Positions 29,442 through 40,836 are shown, numbered from the stretch's first letter. The stretch: 64,000 nucleotides of DNA from Lachnospiraceae bacterium (GCA_017428105.1 JAFRRM010000036.1:1-64000); one strand, 5' to 3'. Notes: a model not told the origin generated them from the letters alone. Numbers and translations: made by a program.

Positions 29442-30566
29442 ATGAAAAAGCTTCTTGCCATTTTGTTGGCGCTTGCCATGGTCCTGGGCCTGACGGCCTG
29501 CTCCGGCGGCAGCGGCGGAGAAACCACCAAAGCCCCCGATCAGACGACGGCGGCGCCTCAGCCCGGCACGACCGCGGCTCCGACCGGCGAAAAGGTCGGC
29601 GTGGCCATGCCCACCAAGGATCTGCAGCGCTGGAATGAAGACGGCGCGAACCTGAAAGCCATGCTGGAAGCCGCCGGCTACGAAGCCGACCTGCAGTACG
29701 GCGCCAATGACATCCCCACCCAGGTCTCCCAGCTGGAGAACATGATCGCGAACGGCTGCAAGGTCCTGGTCATCGCCTCCATCGACGGCGACTCCCTGGG
29801 CACCGTGCTGGCACAGGCCAAGGAAAAGAACATCCCGGTCATCGCCTATGACCGCCTGATCATGAACTCCGACGCCGTCAGCTACTACGCCACGTTCGAC
29901 AACTGGCTGGTCGGCACAAAGCAGGGCGAATTCATCCGTGACGCCCTGAAACTGGATACCGAGGCCGGCCCGTTCAACATCGAGTTCATCACCGGCGACC
30001 CCGGCGACAACAACATCAACTTCTTCTTCGACGGCGCGATGAGCGTGCTGCAGCCCTACCTGGATAACGGCAAGCTGGTCTGCAAGTCCGGCCAGACCGA
30101 AAAGGCCGTGGTGGCGACCGCCAACTGGGCGACAGACGCCGCGCAGTCCCGCTTCGAGAACATCCTGTCCTCCAACTATGCGGACGGCACCCCGCTGCAC
30201 GCCGTTCTGGCCTCCAACGACTCCACCGCCCTGGGCGTGGAGAACGCGCTGGCCTCCTCTTACACCAATGACGTGTACCCGGTGATCACCGGCCAGGACT
30301 GCGACATCGCCATCATGAAGAACCTCATCGACGGCAAGCAGGCCATGTCCGTGTTCAAGGATACCCGTACCCTGGCCTCCAAGGTCGTGGAAATGGTCGA
30401 CGCCCTGATGAAGGGCAAAGAGCCGCCCGTGAACGACACCGAGACCTACAACAACGGCACCGGCTTCATCCCGAGCTTCCTGTGCGAGCCGGTCAGCTGC
30501 ACCGTTGACAACTACAAAGAGCTCCTCATCGATTCCGGCTACTACACCGAGGATCAGCTGAAATAA
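29442..30566 (+). CDS. Sugar ABC transporter substrate-binding lipoprotein (ChvE/XylF type)
   Basis: 374 residues. The signal peptide ends LGLTAC, a lipobox. After a Thr/Pro-rich linker comes a type I periplasmic-binding-protein fold: [60 protein letters not shown] and [20 protein letters not shown]. This matches the ChvE and multiple-monosaccharide binding group and suggests an aldose ligand such as xylose or arabinose. AAAGGAGG precedes the ATG. A hairpin with a T-run separates it from the ATPase gene. Confidence 0.92.
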   Translation: MKKLLAILLALAMVLGLTACSGGSGGETTKAPDQTTAAPQPGTTAAPTGEKVGVAMPTKDLQRWNEDGANLKAMLEAAGYEADLQYGANDIPTQVSQLENMIANGCKVLVIASIDGDSLGTVLAQAKEKNIPVIAYDRLIMNSDAVSYYATFDNWLVGTKQGEFIRDALKLDTEAGPFNIEFITGDPGDNNINFFFDGAMSVLQPYLDNGKLVCKSGQTEKAVVATANWATDAAQSRFENILSSNYADGTPLHAVLASNDSTALGVENALASSYTNDVYPVITGQDCDIAIMKNLIDGKQAMSVFKDTRTLASKVVEMVDALMKGKEPPVNDTETYNNGTGFIPSFLCEPVSCTVDNYKELLIDSGYYTEDQLK

Positions 30567-30584
30567 GTTCTTTCTTCCCGGTCA

Positions 30585-30627
30585 CCGGGCAGGGCTTCCC
30601 GCTCTGCCCGGCGCACCGCTTTTTTTT
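30585..30627 (+). terminator. Intra-operon terminator/attenuator
   Basis: CCGGGCAG (30585-30592) and CTGCCCGG (30604-30611) form a hairpin, followed after 8 bases by a run of eight T's. In binding-protein operons such a leaky terminator gives more binding protein than membrane parts. Confidence 0.7.
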
Positions 30628-30687
30628 GTTCCGGGTCCCGGAACTCAGGACCCGGCCCGAAATCACATATGGATTGGAGGGGTTTTT

Positions 30688-32244
30688 TTGTCGGACAACA
30701 TTCTGGAAATGCGGGGGATCACGAAGCAGTTCCCCGCCACAAGAGCCCTGGACAACGTGAACTTCGTCGTCAGGCGGGGCAGCATCCATGCTCTGGTCGG
30801 GGAGAACGGCGCCGGCAAGTCCACGCTGATGAAGATCCTGAGCGGTCTGTGGCCTTACGGCACGTACGAAGGGGACGTGGTCTACGAAGGCGAGGTCTGC
30901 CGGTTCAACAAGATCAAGGACAGCGAAAATAAGGGCATCGTCATCATTCACCAGGAACTGGCGCTGGTCCCGTACATGAGCATCGGCGAAAACATGTTCC
31001 TGGGAAATGAAAAAGGGAGAAAATTCGCCATCGACTGGGAAAAGACGCACGCCGAGGCCACGAAGTATCTGAAGATGGTCGGCCTCTCCGAGTCTTCCAA
31101 GACGCTGATCAAGGACATCGGCGTCGGCAAGCAGCAGCTGGTGGAGATCGCGAAGGCGCTGGCGAAAAACGCCCGCCTCATGATCCTGGACGAACCGACG
31201 TCCTCTCTGAACGAGGAGGACTCCCGGGCCCTGCTGGACATGCTGCTGGAATTCAAAAAACAGGGGATGACCTCGATCATCATCTCCCACAAGATCAATG
31301 AAATCTCTTACGTGGCGGACGACATCACCATCCTCCGCGACGGGAAAACGATAGAGACGCTCACCAAGGGCGTAGACGACATCAGCGAAGACCGGATCAT
31401 CCGCGGCATGGTCGGCCGCGAGATCGAAGACCGGTTCCCGAAACGGCACGGCGTCAAGATCGGAGACGTTTCGCTGGAGGTCGAGCACTGGAACGTGTAC
31501 CACCCGATCTATACGGAGCGGAAGGTGATCGACGACGTGTCCTTCCACGTCCGGCAGGGCGAGGTGGTCGGCTTTTCCGGCCTGATGGGCGCGGGCCGCA
31601 CGGAACTGGCGATGTCGATCTTCGGCCGCAGCTACGGCACGGAGATCTCCGGCACCGTGAAGATCCACGGCAGGGAAGTGAAGCTGCATTCGCCGCGCCA
31701 GGCGATCGACGCCGGCCTGGCCTACGTCACCGAGGACCGGAAGGTCAACGGCCTGATCCTGAGCAACCCCATCTCGGTCAACACGACGCTGGCCAACCTG
31801 AAGGGCGTGACGAGCCACGGCGTGATCGACCGCGACAAGGAACTGAAAGTCGCGGATGACTACAAGAACAAGCTCCGGACCAAGACGCCGTCCGTCACGC
31901 TGAACGTCAGCTCGCTCTCCGGCGGCAACATGCAGAAGGTCCTGCTCTCCAAGTGGATGTATTCCGATCCGGACATCCTGATCCTGGACGAGCCGACCCG
32001 CGGCATCGACGTCGGCGCCAAATATGAGATCTACTGCATCATCAACGACCTGGTGGCGGAAGGCAAGTCCGTCATCATGATCTCCTCGGAACTGCCGGAG
32101 GTCCTGGGCATGAGCGACCGGATCTACGTGCTGAACGAGGGGCGCATCGTAGGCGAGTTTTCCCAGGAAGAAGCCAGCCAGGAGAAGATCATGGCCCGCA
32201 TCCTGTCGGCCGATCCCTCTGTAAAGGAGAAGAAACAATCATGA
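30688..32244 (+). CDS. Sugar ABC transporter ATP-binding protein (XylG/MmsA/GguA type)
   Basis: 518 residues with two fused ATPase domains. The first has Walker [17 protein letters not shown], and its signature is changed to the [15 protein letters not shown] type. The second has the degenerate [17 protein letters not shown]-loop and [17 protein letters not shown]. This duplicated layout is specific to the carbohydrate CUT2 class. It starts with TTG after GGAGGGG, and overlaps the permease gene by 4 bases. Confidence 0.95.
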   Translation: MSDNILEMRGITKQFPATRALDNVNFVVRRGSIHALVGENGAGKSTLMKILSGLWPYGTYEGDVVYEGEVCRFNKIKDSENKGIVIIHQELALVPYMSIGENMFLGNEKGRKFAIDWEKTHAEATKYLKMVGLSESSKTLIKDIGVGKQQLVEIAKALAKNARLMILDEPTSSLNEEDSRALLDMLLEFKKQGMTSIIISHKINEISYVADDITILRDGKTIETLTKGVDDISEDRIIRGMVGREIEDRFPKRHGVKIGDVSLEVEHWNVYHPIYTERKVIDDVSFHVRQGEVVGFSGLMGAGRTELAMSIFGRSYGTEISGTVKIHGREVKLHSPRQAIDAGLAYVTEDRKVNGLILSNPISVNTTLANLKGVTSHGVIDRDKELKVADDYKNKLRTKTPSVTLNVSSLSGGNMQKVLLSKWMYSDPDILILDEPTRGIDVGAKYEIYCIINDLVAEGKSVIMISSELPEVLGMSDRIYVLNEGRIVGEFSQEEASQEKIMARILSADPSVKEKKQS

Positions 32245-33410
32245 CAAAGACGAAGATCCTGAGATTTGTGCAGAAATACACGATGATGATCGCCCTGATC
32301 CTGGTCACGGCGTTTTTCGCCTGGCAGACCAAGGGCAAGATCCTGCTGCCCCAGAACATCACGAACATCATTTCGCAGAACGCGTACGTGTTCGTGCTGG
32401 CGACCGGCATGCTGTGCTGCATCCTGACCGGCGGCAACATCGACCTGTCCGTCGGGTCGGTGGTCTGCTTCGTCGGGACGATCGGCGCCGTTCTGATGCA
32501 CAACAAACTGAACATGTGGCTGGCCGTCCTGGTCATGCTGGCCGTCGGCCTGCTGATCGGCGCCTGGCAGGCGTTCTGGATCGCGTACGTCAAGGTCCCG
32601 CCTTTCATCACGACCCTGGCCGGCATGCTGATCTTCCGCGGCCTTTCGAACGTCGTGCTGCAGGGCAAGACGATGGCCGTGACGAACGAGAAGTTCGTGC
32701 GGATCTTCGGCGGCGGCGCGAACTGCTACGTGCCGGACATTTTCCACGGGGAAGGGATGAACATCCTCTGTATCGTGGTCGGCGTGCTGGCCTGCCTGGC
32801 CTTCCTGTTCCTGACGTTCCGCGCCAATATTTCCCGCCGCAAAGCGGGGCTGGAAGCGGAATCGCTGAAGGTCGTGGCGGTCAAGGCGCTGGTCATCGTG
32901 GCGGTCGGCATTTTCTTCACGGTCCGGCTGGCGCAGTACAAGGGCCTGCCGATGGCGCTGATCTGGGTCGTGACGGTCATCGCGATCTACAGCTACATCA
33001 CTTCGAAGACGACCATCGGCCGCCATCTGTACGCGGTCGGCGGCAACGAGACGGCGACGCGGCTGTCCGGCATCAATACCAAGCGCGTGTACTTCTTCGC
33101 GTATTCGAACATGGGCCTGCTGGCCGGTCTGGCCGGCATCCTGACGATCGCCCGGCTGACGTCCGCGCAGCCGACCTACGGCCAGAGCTATGAGATGGAC
33201 GCCATCGGCTCCTGCTTCATCGGCGGCGCTTCGGCTTACGGCGGCGTCGGCACGGTGCCCGGCGTCATCATCGGCGCCCTGCTGATGGGCGTCATCAACA
33301 TCGGCATGAGCATCATGGGCGTGGACGCCAACTACCAGAAGGTGGTCAAGGGCCTCGTGCTGCTGGCCGCCGTCATCTTCGACGTGGTTTCCAAGAAGAA
33401 GAACAATTAA
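32241..33410 (+). CDS. Sugar ABC transporter permease (XylH/GguB type)
   Basis: 389 residues with about ten membrane segments. It has the CUT2 permease motifs [47 protein letters not shown] and the [28 protein letters not shown] loop that contacts the ATPase. It completes the transporter with the two preceding genes. Its start overlaps the ATPase stop (ATGA). Confidence 0.95.
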   Translation: MTKTKILRFVQKYTMMIALILVTAFFAWQTKGKILLPQNITNIISQNAYVFVLATGMLCCILTGGNIDLSVGSVVCFVGTIGAVLMHNKLNMWLAVLVMLAVGLLIGAWQAFWIAYVKVPPFITTLAGMLIFRGLSNVVLQGKTMAVTNEKFVRIFGGGANCYVPDIFHGEGMNILCIVVGVLACLAFLFLTFRANISRRKAGLEAESLKVVAVKALVIVAVGIFFTVRLAQYKGLPMALIWVVTVIAIYSYITSKTTIGRHLYAVGGNETATRLSGINTKRVYFFAYSNMGLLAGLAGILTIARLTSAQPTYGQSYEMDAIGSCFIGGASAYGGVGTVPGVIIGALLMGVINIGMSIMGVDANYQKVVKGLVLLAAVIFDVVSKKKNN

Positions 33411-33424
33411 TTGAGAGGAACGAT

Positions 33425-33793
33425 ATGAACGGCAGCGGGAACCGGGGCGCAAGTCCCGCCGGCATGGCGCTCCTGCGGGCGGCGGTGGCGGGATACCTGA
33501 TCTATCTCGGCGTGACGCTGGTCCGGGACCGTCTGAACGGAAAGTCCGCCATGGCACCATGGCTTGCCTGGGCCTGCGGGGCGGTTTTTGTACTCGCGGG
33601 AGCGGCTTTCGGGTGGTTCACGTGGCGGAGATACCGCGCGGAAACAGCGGATAAGCCGGAAGACGCGCGGGAGCCGGAAGCGGCGGGAACGCCGGAAGTC
33701 CCGGAGGGGCCGAAGGAAGCGGCCGGTCCGGAGGAACAGAAACAGCCGGCCGGCCCGGAAGCCTCCCCGGAGGAGAAAGGAACGTCGTCTTGA
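33425..33793 (+). CDS. Small two-helix membrane protein in the sugar operon
   Basis: 122 residues: two hydrophobic segments (about 17-33 and 43-63, LAWACGAVFVLAGAAFGWF), then a 55-residue Pro/Glu/Ala-rich cytoplasmic tail. AGAGGAA precedes the ATG. Its stop overlaps the TTG start of the kinase gene (TTGA), so it is translationally built into the operon. Family not recognised. Confidence 0.75.
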   Translation: MNGSGNRGASPAGMALLRAAVAGYLIYLGVTLVRDRLNGKSAMAPWLAWACGAVFVLAGAAFGWFTWRRYRAETADKPEDAREPEAAGTPEVPEGPKEAAGPEEQKQPAGPEASPEEKGTSS

Positions 33794-35268
33794 AACTGTA
33801 TATCGGAATCGATCTGGGGACCTCGGCGGTCAAGCTGCTGCTGGCGGATGAGAAGGGCGCGATCCTGCGGGAAGTCAGCCGCGAGTATCCGCTGAGCTTT
33901 CCCCGTCCCGGCTGGAGCGAGCAGAAGCCGGAGGACTGGTGGACGGCCGTCCGGGACGCGTTCCCGGAGCTGCTCGCGGGCCACGACCCCGCGGACGTGG
34001 CCGGCATCGGCGCCGGCGGCCAGATGCACGGCCTCGTGATCCTGGATGACGAGGACCGGGTGATCCGCCCCGCCATCCTCTGGAACGACGGCCGGACCGG
34101 CGAAGAGACCGCCTGGCTGAACGAAGAGATCGGCCGGAAAAAGCTCTCGGAACTGACCGCCAACATCGCGTTCGCGGGCTTTACCGCCCCGAAGATCCTC
34201 TGGATCCGGAAGCACGAGCCCGAAAACTTCGCCCGCATCGCGAAGATCATGCTTCCGAAGGATTATATCAACTACTGCCTGACCGGCGTGCACAGCTGCG
34301 ATTACTCCGACGCGAGCGGCATGCTCCTGCTGGACGTGAAAAACAGACGCTGGTCGGAGGAAATGCTGCGGATCTGCGGCGTCTCGGAAGCGCAGATGCC
34401 CGGGCTTTACGAAAGCTGGGAAGTGACCGGGACGCTGAAGCCGGAAACGGCCGCCGAGCTGGGCCTGCCGGAGACGGTGAAGGTCGCGGCGGGCGCCGGC
34501 GACAATGCGGCCGCGGCGGTCGGGACCGGCATCGTGGGCGAAGGGGGGTGCAACATCTCCCTCGGCACCAGCGGCACGCTCTTCATCTCCTCGGCGCATT
34601 TCGGCGTCGACCCGAACAACGCGCTCCACGCGTTCGCGCACGCGGACGGCGGCTGGCATCTGATGGGCTGCATGCTCTCCGCGGCCGGCTGCAACAAATG
34701 GCTGTGCGAGGATATCCTGGGCACGGCGGACTACGCCGGCGAGCAGGCGGACATCCGCGAGGAGGACCTGGGCCGCAATCACGTGTTCTTCCTGCCCTAC
34801 CTGATGGGCGAGCGCAGTCCGATCAACGACGTGGACGCACGCGGCACCTTTACCGGACTGACCCTGGACACCGCCCGGAAAGATCTGGTGCAGGCCGTCC
34901 TGGAAGGCGTGGCCTTCGCGATCCGCGACTCCTTCGAAGTCGCCCGCTCCCTCGGCCTGGACATCCCGCGGAGCCGCATCTGCGGCGGCGGCAGCCGATC
35001 GCCGCTCTGGCGGAAGATCTTCGCCAACGTCCTCGGCATCCCGCTGGATACCGTGAAGACCGAGCAGGGCCCCGGCTACGGCGGCGCGATGCTCGCCATG
35101 GTCGGCGACGGCCTGTTCGCCACCGTGAAAGAGGCCGCGGACGCCCTGACGGAAGTCGGCGGCACGACGGTCCCCGACCCGGAGCTGACGGCGCGCTACG
35201 AGGAGCAGTACCGCAAATTCCGCCTGCTTTACCCGGCGCTCAAGAGCGTCTTTCCGCAGATCCTATAG
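33790..35268 (+). CDS. xylB: Xylulokinase-like FGGY carbohydrate kinase
   Basis: 492 residues. The N-terminal phosphate loop is YIGIDLGTSAVKLLLAD. WSEQKPEDWW, GAGGQMHGLVILD, DYSDASGMLLLDVKNRRW and the C-terminal ICGGGSRSPLWRKIFANVLG fit xylulokinase within the FGGY family. It would phosphorylate D-xylulose, or a related ketose, with ATP. The start is TTG, with AGGAGAAAGGA upstream. FGGY substrate calls from sequence are imprecise, and no xylose isomerase is present here. Confidence 0.85.
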   Translation: MKLYIGIDLGTSAVKLLLADEKGAILREVSREYPLSFPRPGWSEQKPEDWWTAVRDAFPELLAGHDPADVAGIGAGGQMHGLVILDDEDRVIRPAILWNDGRTGEETAWLNEEIGRKKLSELTANIAFAGFTAPKILWIRKHEPENFARIAKIMLPKDYINYCLTGVHSCDYSDASGMLLLDVKNRRWSEEMLRICGVSEAQMPGLYESWEVTGTLKPETAAELGLPETVKVAAGAGDNAAAAVGTGIVGEGGCNISLGTSGTLFISSAHFGVDPNNALHAFAHADGGWHLMGCMLSAAGCNKWLCEDILGTADYAGEQADIREEDLGRNHVFFLPYLMGERSPINDVDARGTFTGLTLDTARKDLVQAVLEGVAFAIRDSFEVARSLGLDIPRSRICGGGSRSPLWRKIFANVLGIPLDTVKTEQGPGYGGAMLAMVGDGLFATVKEAADALTEVGGTTVPDPELTARYEEQYRKFRLLYPALKSVFPQIL

Positions 35269-35280
35269 AAGGAGAGAGAC

Positions 35281-35916
35281 ATGACGATCCATTCCGTATA
35301 CGAACCGGTCTTCAGACCCTACGGCCGGGTGCTGGAGGGCTATGAGACCGATGAACTGCTGAAAGCCATGGAGGCGATCCCTCTCCCCGGAGAGGGCGTC
35401 GCCTACGAGCCCGGCATCGGCAGCCTGGAGGCCTGCGGCATCTTCGCGGACTTCCGCGACCGCGCCTACGGCGGGATGCCGATCCAGATCGGCATGTGCT
35501 GGGGCCATAACACAAAACTCAACTGTCTCGAGTATCACCGCGACAGTGAAGTGAACCTCGGGACCGGGGATTTCATTCTGCTCCTCGCGAAGCAGGAGGA
35601 GATCGAAAACGGCATGCTGGACACGGAAAAGGTCAAGGCCTTCCGCGTCCCGAAGGGCGTTCCGGTGGAGATTTACGCCACGACGCTGCATTACGCGCCC
35701 TGCCACACCTGCCCCGTCTGCGGCTTCCGCGTGGCGGTGGTCCTGCCGAAGGGCACGAACACCGAAAAGCCGGCGTTTGAGCCGGCCTGCGAAGAAGACC
35801 GCCGGATGACCGCCCGCAATAAATGGCTGCTCGCTCACCCGGATTCCGCGGAAGCGAAGTCCGGCGCGGTCATCGGCTTGCGCGGCCTGAACCTGGATAT
35901 CAAGGAGGAACTGTAA
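35281..35916 (+). CDS. DUF4867 family protein
   Basis: 211 residues, cytoplasmic. The middle resembles a cupin metal site: GMCWGHNTKLNCLEYHRDSE supplies His, His and Glu at suitable spacing, with a later His in TTLHYAPCHTCPVCGFRV, which is also Cys-rich. DUF4867 has no established function known to me. It lies between an FGGY kinase and a FucI/AraA-like isomerase, 12 bases after the kinase, which suggests sugar isomerisation or mutarotation. AAGGAGAGAG precedes the ATG. Confidence 0.85.
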   Translation: MTIHSVYEPVFRPYGRVLEGYETDELLKAMEAIPLPGEGVAYEPGIGSLEACGIFADFRDRAYGGMPIQIGMCWGHNTKLNCLEYHRDSEVNLGTGDFILLLAKQEEIENGMLDTEKVKAFRVPKGVPVEIYATTLHYAPCHTCPVCGFRVAVVLPKGTNTEKPAFEPACEEDRRMTARNKWLLAHPDSAEAKSGAVIGLRGLNLDIKEEL

Positions 35917-35917
35917 A

Positions 35918-37390
<1,473 letters not shown>

Positions 37391-37440
37391 GCGGCGGCAT
37401 CCGCACCAGACCGGCGCGGCGGAGAACGCTGCGGCTTCAT

Positions 37441-37483
37441 CCCGGGCAGAACGCGGCATGCGATGACCTGCCCGGGTTTTTTT
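37441..37483 (+). terminator. Rho-independent terminator of the sugar operon
   Basis: CCCGGGCAG (37441-37449) and CTGCCCGGG (37468-37476) form a 9-base stem, followed by seven T's. Confidence 0.88.
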
Positions 37484-37579
37484 GTCCGAAAAGGCCGGCA
37501 GCCGTTCCCCGGAAGGCCGCCTCATGCCGGACGCGCCCGTAATATCCGCCCGGGGACGCGGCGCCGCAGGAGAAACTTA

Positions 37580-37608
37580 TTGTCTCCGCGCATTTTCTGC
37601 GCTATAAT
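37580..37608 (+). promoter_or_regulatory. pepF promoter
   Basis: TTGTCT (37580-37585) and TATAAT (37603-37608) with a 17-base spacer, about 48 bases before the start codon. Confidence 0.8.
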
Positions 37609-37655
37609 ACTCTATCAGTGAAAAAACGGACGACCGTTCAACAGGAGGATACGAC

Positions 37656-39461
37656 ATGGAATTAGCCAAAAGAAAAGACGTGCCCGTGGAGGAGACCTGG
37701 GATCTGTCCCTGATCTATCCCACCGAAGAGGCTTATCTGGCGGACGTGGAACGCGTCAAAGCGCTCGCCGGCGACATCTGCGAAAAGTTTCAGGGGAAGC
37801 TGACCGATGCGGACGCCATCGTGCGCTGCCTGGATGAATATGAGGAATTTGAGATCCTGTCGGGGCTGGTCGGCAACTATGCGGGCCTGGCCGTGGAGGT
37901 CGATTATACCGACGGCGCCGCGCTGGAACGCGACCGCCGCAATCAGTCGATGTTCGCGGAACTATACAGCCGCCTGACCTTCATCCGCTCGGAGATCCTG
38001 CAGCAGCCCGAAACGGTCATTGAAGAAGCCGTCGAAAAGAGCGTCAAAGCCAAGAACTACCTGCGCGACATCCTGCGCGCCAAGCCGCACACCCTGTCCC
38101 CGGAGACCGAGCGCGTGCTGGCGGCGTTCTCCCAGAGCTTCGGCACGCCTTACGAGATCTACAACATCGCCAAGCTGGCGGACATGCAGTTCCCGCCCTT
38201 CACGGTGAACGGCAAAGAATATCCGCTGGGCTACTCGCTTTTTGAGGACGATTACGAGTACGAGCGCGACACCGACGTGCGCCGCGCCGCGTTCGCGGCT
38301 TTTTCGGACAAGATCCGCCAGTACGAAAACGTGACGGGCGCGGCCTACAACGCCTGCGTGACGACGGAAAAGGTCGAATCGCGCCTGCGCGGCTATGATT
38401 CCGTCTTCGATTACCTGCTCTTCGACCAGAAGGTCACCCGCGAAATGTACGACCGCCAGATCGACCTGATCACGGAAAAACTGGCGCCGCACATGCGCCG
38501 CTATGCGAAGCTGATCCAGCGGATCTACGGGCTGGACAAAATGACGTTCGCGGACTTAAAGCTCCCGCTGGACCCGGACTATGATCCGAAGGTGACCATC
38601 GAGGAGTCCCATCGGATGGTCCGGGAAGGCCTGAGCATCCTCGGCGAGGACTACGTCGCCATGATCGACGAGGCGTACCGCGACCGCTGGATCGATTTTG
38701 CCAAGAACCAGGGCAAATGCACGGGCGGCTTCTGCGCCTCGCCGTACGGCCGCGGTTCCTTCATCCTGCTCTCCTGGAACGACCGTATGTCCGACGTTTC
38801 CACGATCGCGCACGAGCTGGGCCACGCCGGCCACTTCCGCCTGGCAAACTCGCACCAGTCGGTCTTCGATACCGACGTTTCCACCTATTTCGTCGAGGCG
38901 CCGTCCACGATGAACGAGATCCTGCTCGCGCACCACATGCTGAAGACGAACGATGATCCGCGCTTCCGCCGCTGGGTGCTGGCTTCCATGATCGGCAACA
39001 CCTACTACCATAACTTCGTCACGCATCTGCGCGAAGCGTGGTACCAGCGCGAAGTTTACAAGATCATCGATGAAGGCGGTTCCGTGGACGCGGAGACCCT
39101 GTCCGAGATCTTCCGGAAGAACCTGGAACTGTTCTGGGGCGATACGGTCGAGCTGACCGAAGGTGCGGAACTGACCTGGATGCGTCAGCCGCACTATTAT
39201 ATGGGCCTGTACTCCTACACCTACAGCGCGGGCCTGACCGTCGCGACGCAGGCGGCACTGCGCATCGAGCGCGAAGGCGCCCCGGCCGTGGAAGACTGGA
39301 AGGAAGTCCTGAAAGCCGGCTCTACCCTGGATCCCGCCGGCCTCGCGAAACTCGCCGGCATCGACATCTCCACGGACAAGCCGCTCCTTGACACCATCGA
39401 CTACATCGGCTCCGTCATCGACGAGATCGAACGCCTCACCGACGAGATCGAAAAAGCCTGA
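37656..39461 (+). CDS. pepF: Oligoendopeptidase F (M3 metallopeptidase)
   Basis: A 601-residue cytoplasmic zinc peptidase that trims oligopeptides of roughly 7-17 residues in characterised relatives. The zinc site is HELGH (386-390), with the third ligand Glu414 in FVEAPSTMNE. The C-terminal MRQPHYYMGLYSYTYSAGL is the conserved substrate-binding stretch of PepF. ACAGGAGG precedes the ATG. It has its own promoter and is monocistronic. Confidence 0.96.
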   Translation: MELAKRKDVPVEETWDLSLIYPTEEAYLADVERVKALAGDICEKFQGKLTDADAIVRCLDEYEEFEILSGLVGNYAGLAVEVDYTDGAALERDRRNQSMFAELYSRLTFIRSEILQQPETVIEEAVEKSVKAKNYLRDILRAKPHTLSPETERVLAAFSQSFGTPYEIYNIAKLADMQFPPFTVNGKEYPLGYSLFEDDYEYERDTDVRRAAFAAFSDKIRQYENVTGAAYNACVTTEKVESRLRGYDSVFDYLLFDQKVTREMYDRQIDLITEKLAPHMRRYAKLIQRIYGLDKMTFADLKLPLDPDYDPKVTIEESHRMVREGLSILGEDYVAMIDEAYRDRWIDFAKNQGKCTGGFCASPYGRGSFILLSWNDRMSDVSTIAHELGHAGHFRLANSHQSVFDTDVSTYFVEAPSTMNEILLAHHMLKTNDDPRFRRWVLASMIGNTYYHNFVTHLREAWYQREVYKIIDEGGSVDAETLSEIFRKNLELFWGDTVELTEGAELTWMRQPHYYMGLYSYTYSAGLTVATQAALRIEREGAPAVEDWKEVLKAGSTLDPAGLAKLAGIDISTDKPLLDTIDYIGSVIDEIERLTDEIEKA

Positions 39462-39482
39462 GCCGCTTCCCGCGCCGTTTTT

Positions 39483-39650
39483 CTGACAGAGGGACGGTTC
39501 CTTTGTCAGGTTTTACGGCAGGGTGATCCTGACAGAGGGACGGTTCCTTTGTCAGATTTTACTGCAGAATGATCCGGCAGGAGGACAATGGCCGCGCCTG
39601 CGTAAGGACGCAGGGTCGCTGGGGGACAGATCCCGGCGGCCCTGTTTTAT
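39483..39650. repeat. Tandem GACGGTTCC elements plus second hairpin module
   Basis: Two 46-base units (39483-39528, 39529-39574) each carry CTGACAGAGGGACGGTTCC and TGTCAG. They are followed by a module with the CCTGCGT-AAGG-ACGCAGG hairpin (39597-39614), GGGGGACAG and CGGCCCTGTTTTATTATTG. A related second module follows the 46.8 kb copy. The module may terminate pepF. Confidence 0.85.
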
Positions 39651-39742
39651 TATTGTTATCGGCGCGCTGCGGCAGGAATGAAGAGAGAAAGGAACCGCCG
39701 CCGCATCGTCGAAAATAATTTGATGATTATCGAAATAAAAAC

Positions 39743-39771
39743 TTGACATTCCGGCCGGGTCAGGCTATATT
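39743..39771 (+). promoter_or_regulatory. Promoter of the ArsR/DUF2087 operon
   Basis: A perfect -35 TTGACA (39743-39748), a 17-base spacer and -10 TATATT (39766-39771). Confidence 0.88.
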
Positions 39772-39796
39772 TGATTCGATGAACATAAAATCAAAT
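39769..39796. promoter_or_regulatory. Inverted repeat over the -10 box, candidate operator
   Basis: ATTTGATT (39769-39776) and AATCAAAT (39789-39796), 8-base arms with a 12-base spacer. It overlaps the -10 box and the start point. A related AATTTGATGATTATCG lies just upstream of the -35. The layout fits autorepression by the ArsR-type protein encoded in the operon. Confidence 0.55.
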
Positions 39797-39818
39797 TCAG
39801 AAACAGGAGAAAAGCCCA

Positions 39819-40154
39819 ATGAAAGAGTTTATCGAATACCTCACCCGGCAGATCGACGCCGGCCGGGCAGACATAGCGGGACTGGAAGAGGAGGGACGTC
39901 AGGACGACGCGGATTTCGCCAAAGTGCGGACCAATATCTATGAAGTCTGCCGCACCGTGACCAATGCCCTGGCGGCCCGCCCGAACGCCGGCGCGGGCGC
40001 TGTCAAAGCCCAGCTGGAGCGCTTCCGGACCGCCTGGCAGGCAGCGCTAGACAAAGCCCGGGAGCACGGCGACGCCCGGAACGTCGTGGTCGAGGAGACC
40101 AAACTGACCGCGCTGGCGGACGTGATCGCGCACTTTCCGGAGGCGGAAGAATGA
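39819..40154 (+). CDS. Small helical protein upstream of ArsR regulator, unknown
   Basis: 111 residues, predicted mostly alpha-helical and charged (MKEFIEYLTRQIDAGRADIAG, later VKAQLERFRTAWQAALDKARE). No signal peptide or membrane helix. Its stop overlaps the start of the next gene (ATGA), so the two are translated together, and it may be a partner or effector of that regulator. Family not recognised. Confidence 0.75.
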   Translation: MKEFIEYLTRQIDAGRADIAGLEEEGRQDDADFAKVRTNIYEVCRTVTNALAARPNAGAGAVKAQLERFRTAWQAALDKAREHGDARNVVVEETKLTALADVIAHFPEAEE

Positions 40155-40702
40155 CACAGGAGAACGCGCTCAGGATCTTTAAAAGCCTTTCGGATACGTC
40201 CCGCCTCCGTATCGTCCGCGCCCTGACGCAGGGCGACATGTACACGGAACTGCTGGCGGAGCGTCTGGACCTGACGCCTTCCACCGTTTCGTTCCACATG
40301 AAGAAACTGGAGGAGGCCGGCCTGGTGATCTCCCGCAAGGAGCAGTACTACACCGTTTACTCCCTGGACCGCAGCTTGCTGGAACAGCCGCTGTTCGACG
40401 TTGCGGCGGCGGAACCGGAGCAGACCGACGAGCAGCAGAAGCGGGAGGACGAATACCGCCGCAAGGTGATCGATTCCTTCTTCGAATACGGAAAACTCCG
40501 CGCCATCCCGGTCCAGCGCAAGAAAAAACTGATCTGTTATGAGGTGATCGCCGAACGTTTCGTCCCGGGCAGAGTCTACAGCGAACAGGAAGTGAACGAA
40601 ATCATTGCCCCGATCCACGAGGATCACTGCACGATCCGCCGGGACATGATCGGCGAGGGCATCCTGAAACGGAACGGAAGCGAGTACGTCCGCGTCCGGT
40701 AA
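40151..40702 (+). CDS. ArsR-type regulator with C-terminal DUF2087
   Basis: 183 residues. The N-terminal winged helix (about 5-75) has LSDTSRLRIVRAL and LDLTPSTVSFHMKKLEEAGLV. The C-terminal DUF2087 (about 105-180) has LRAIPVQRKKKLICYEVIAERF, YSEQEVNEII and HEDHCTIRRDMI. There is no metal-binding ELCVCD motif, so it is not a classical arsenic/zinc sensor. The ligand of DUF2087 regulators is not established to my knowledge. It likely represses its own operon. Confidence 0.88.
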   Translation: MTQENALRIFKSLSDTSRLRIVRALTQGDMYTELLAERLDLTPSTVSFHMKKLEEAGLVISRKEQYYTVYSLDRSLLEQPLFDVAAAEPEQTDEQQKREDEYRRKVIDSFFEYGKLRAIPVQRKKKLICYEVIAERFVPGRVYSEQEVNEIIAPIHEDHCTIRRDMIGEGILKRNGSEYVRVR

Positions 40703-40753
40703 GACGGAAAACGGGCGGCGGCAGGGAAGCGCTGCGAGGCAGGACCGGATCAC

Positions 40754-40787
40754 AAAAAAGGGCATTGCGTTCTGCAATGCCCCTTTT
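40754..40787. terminator. Bidirectional terminator
   Basis: GGGCATTGC (40760-40768) pairs with GCAATGCCC (40774-40782); flanking A's (40754-40759) and T's (40784-40787) extend the stem past one mismatch. It separates the convergent ArsR and Sm-like genes. Confidence 0.85.
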
Positions 40788-40836
40788 CATACGACATTAA
40801 TTGCCCGCTCCGGCAAAATCGGACCGGCCGGGCCGG

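Noticed and set aside
40151..40702. Arsenic or zinc resistance regulator
   Set aside because: The protein is ArsR-type only in its DNA-binding domain; the metal-site ELCVCD motif is missing and no efflux gene follows.
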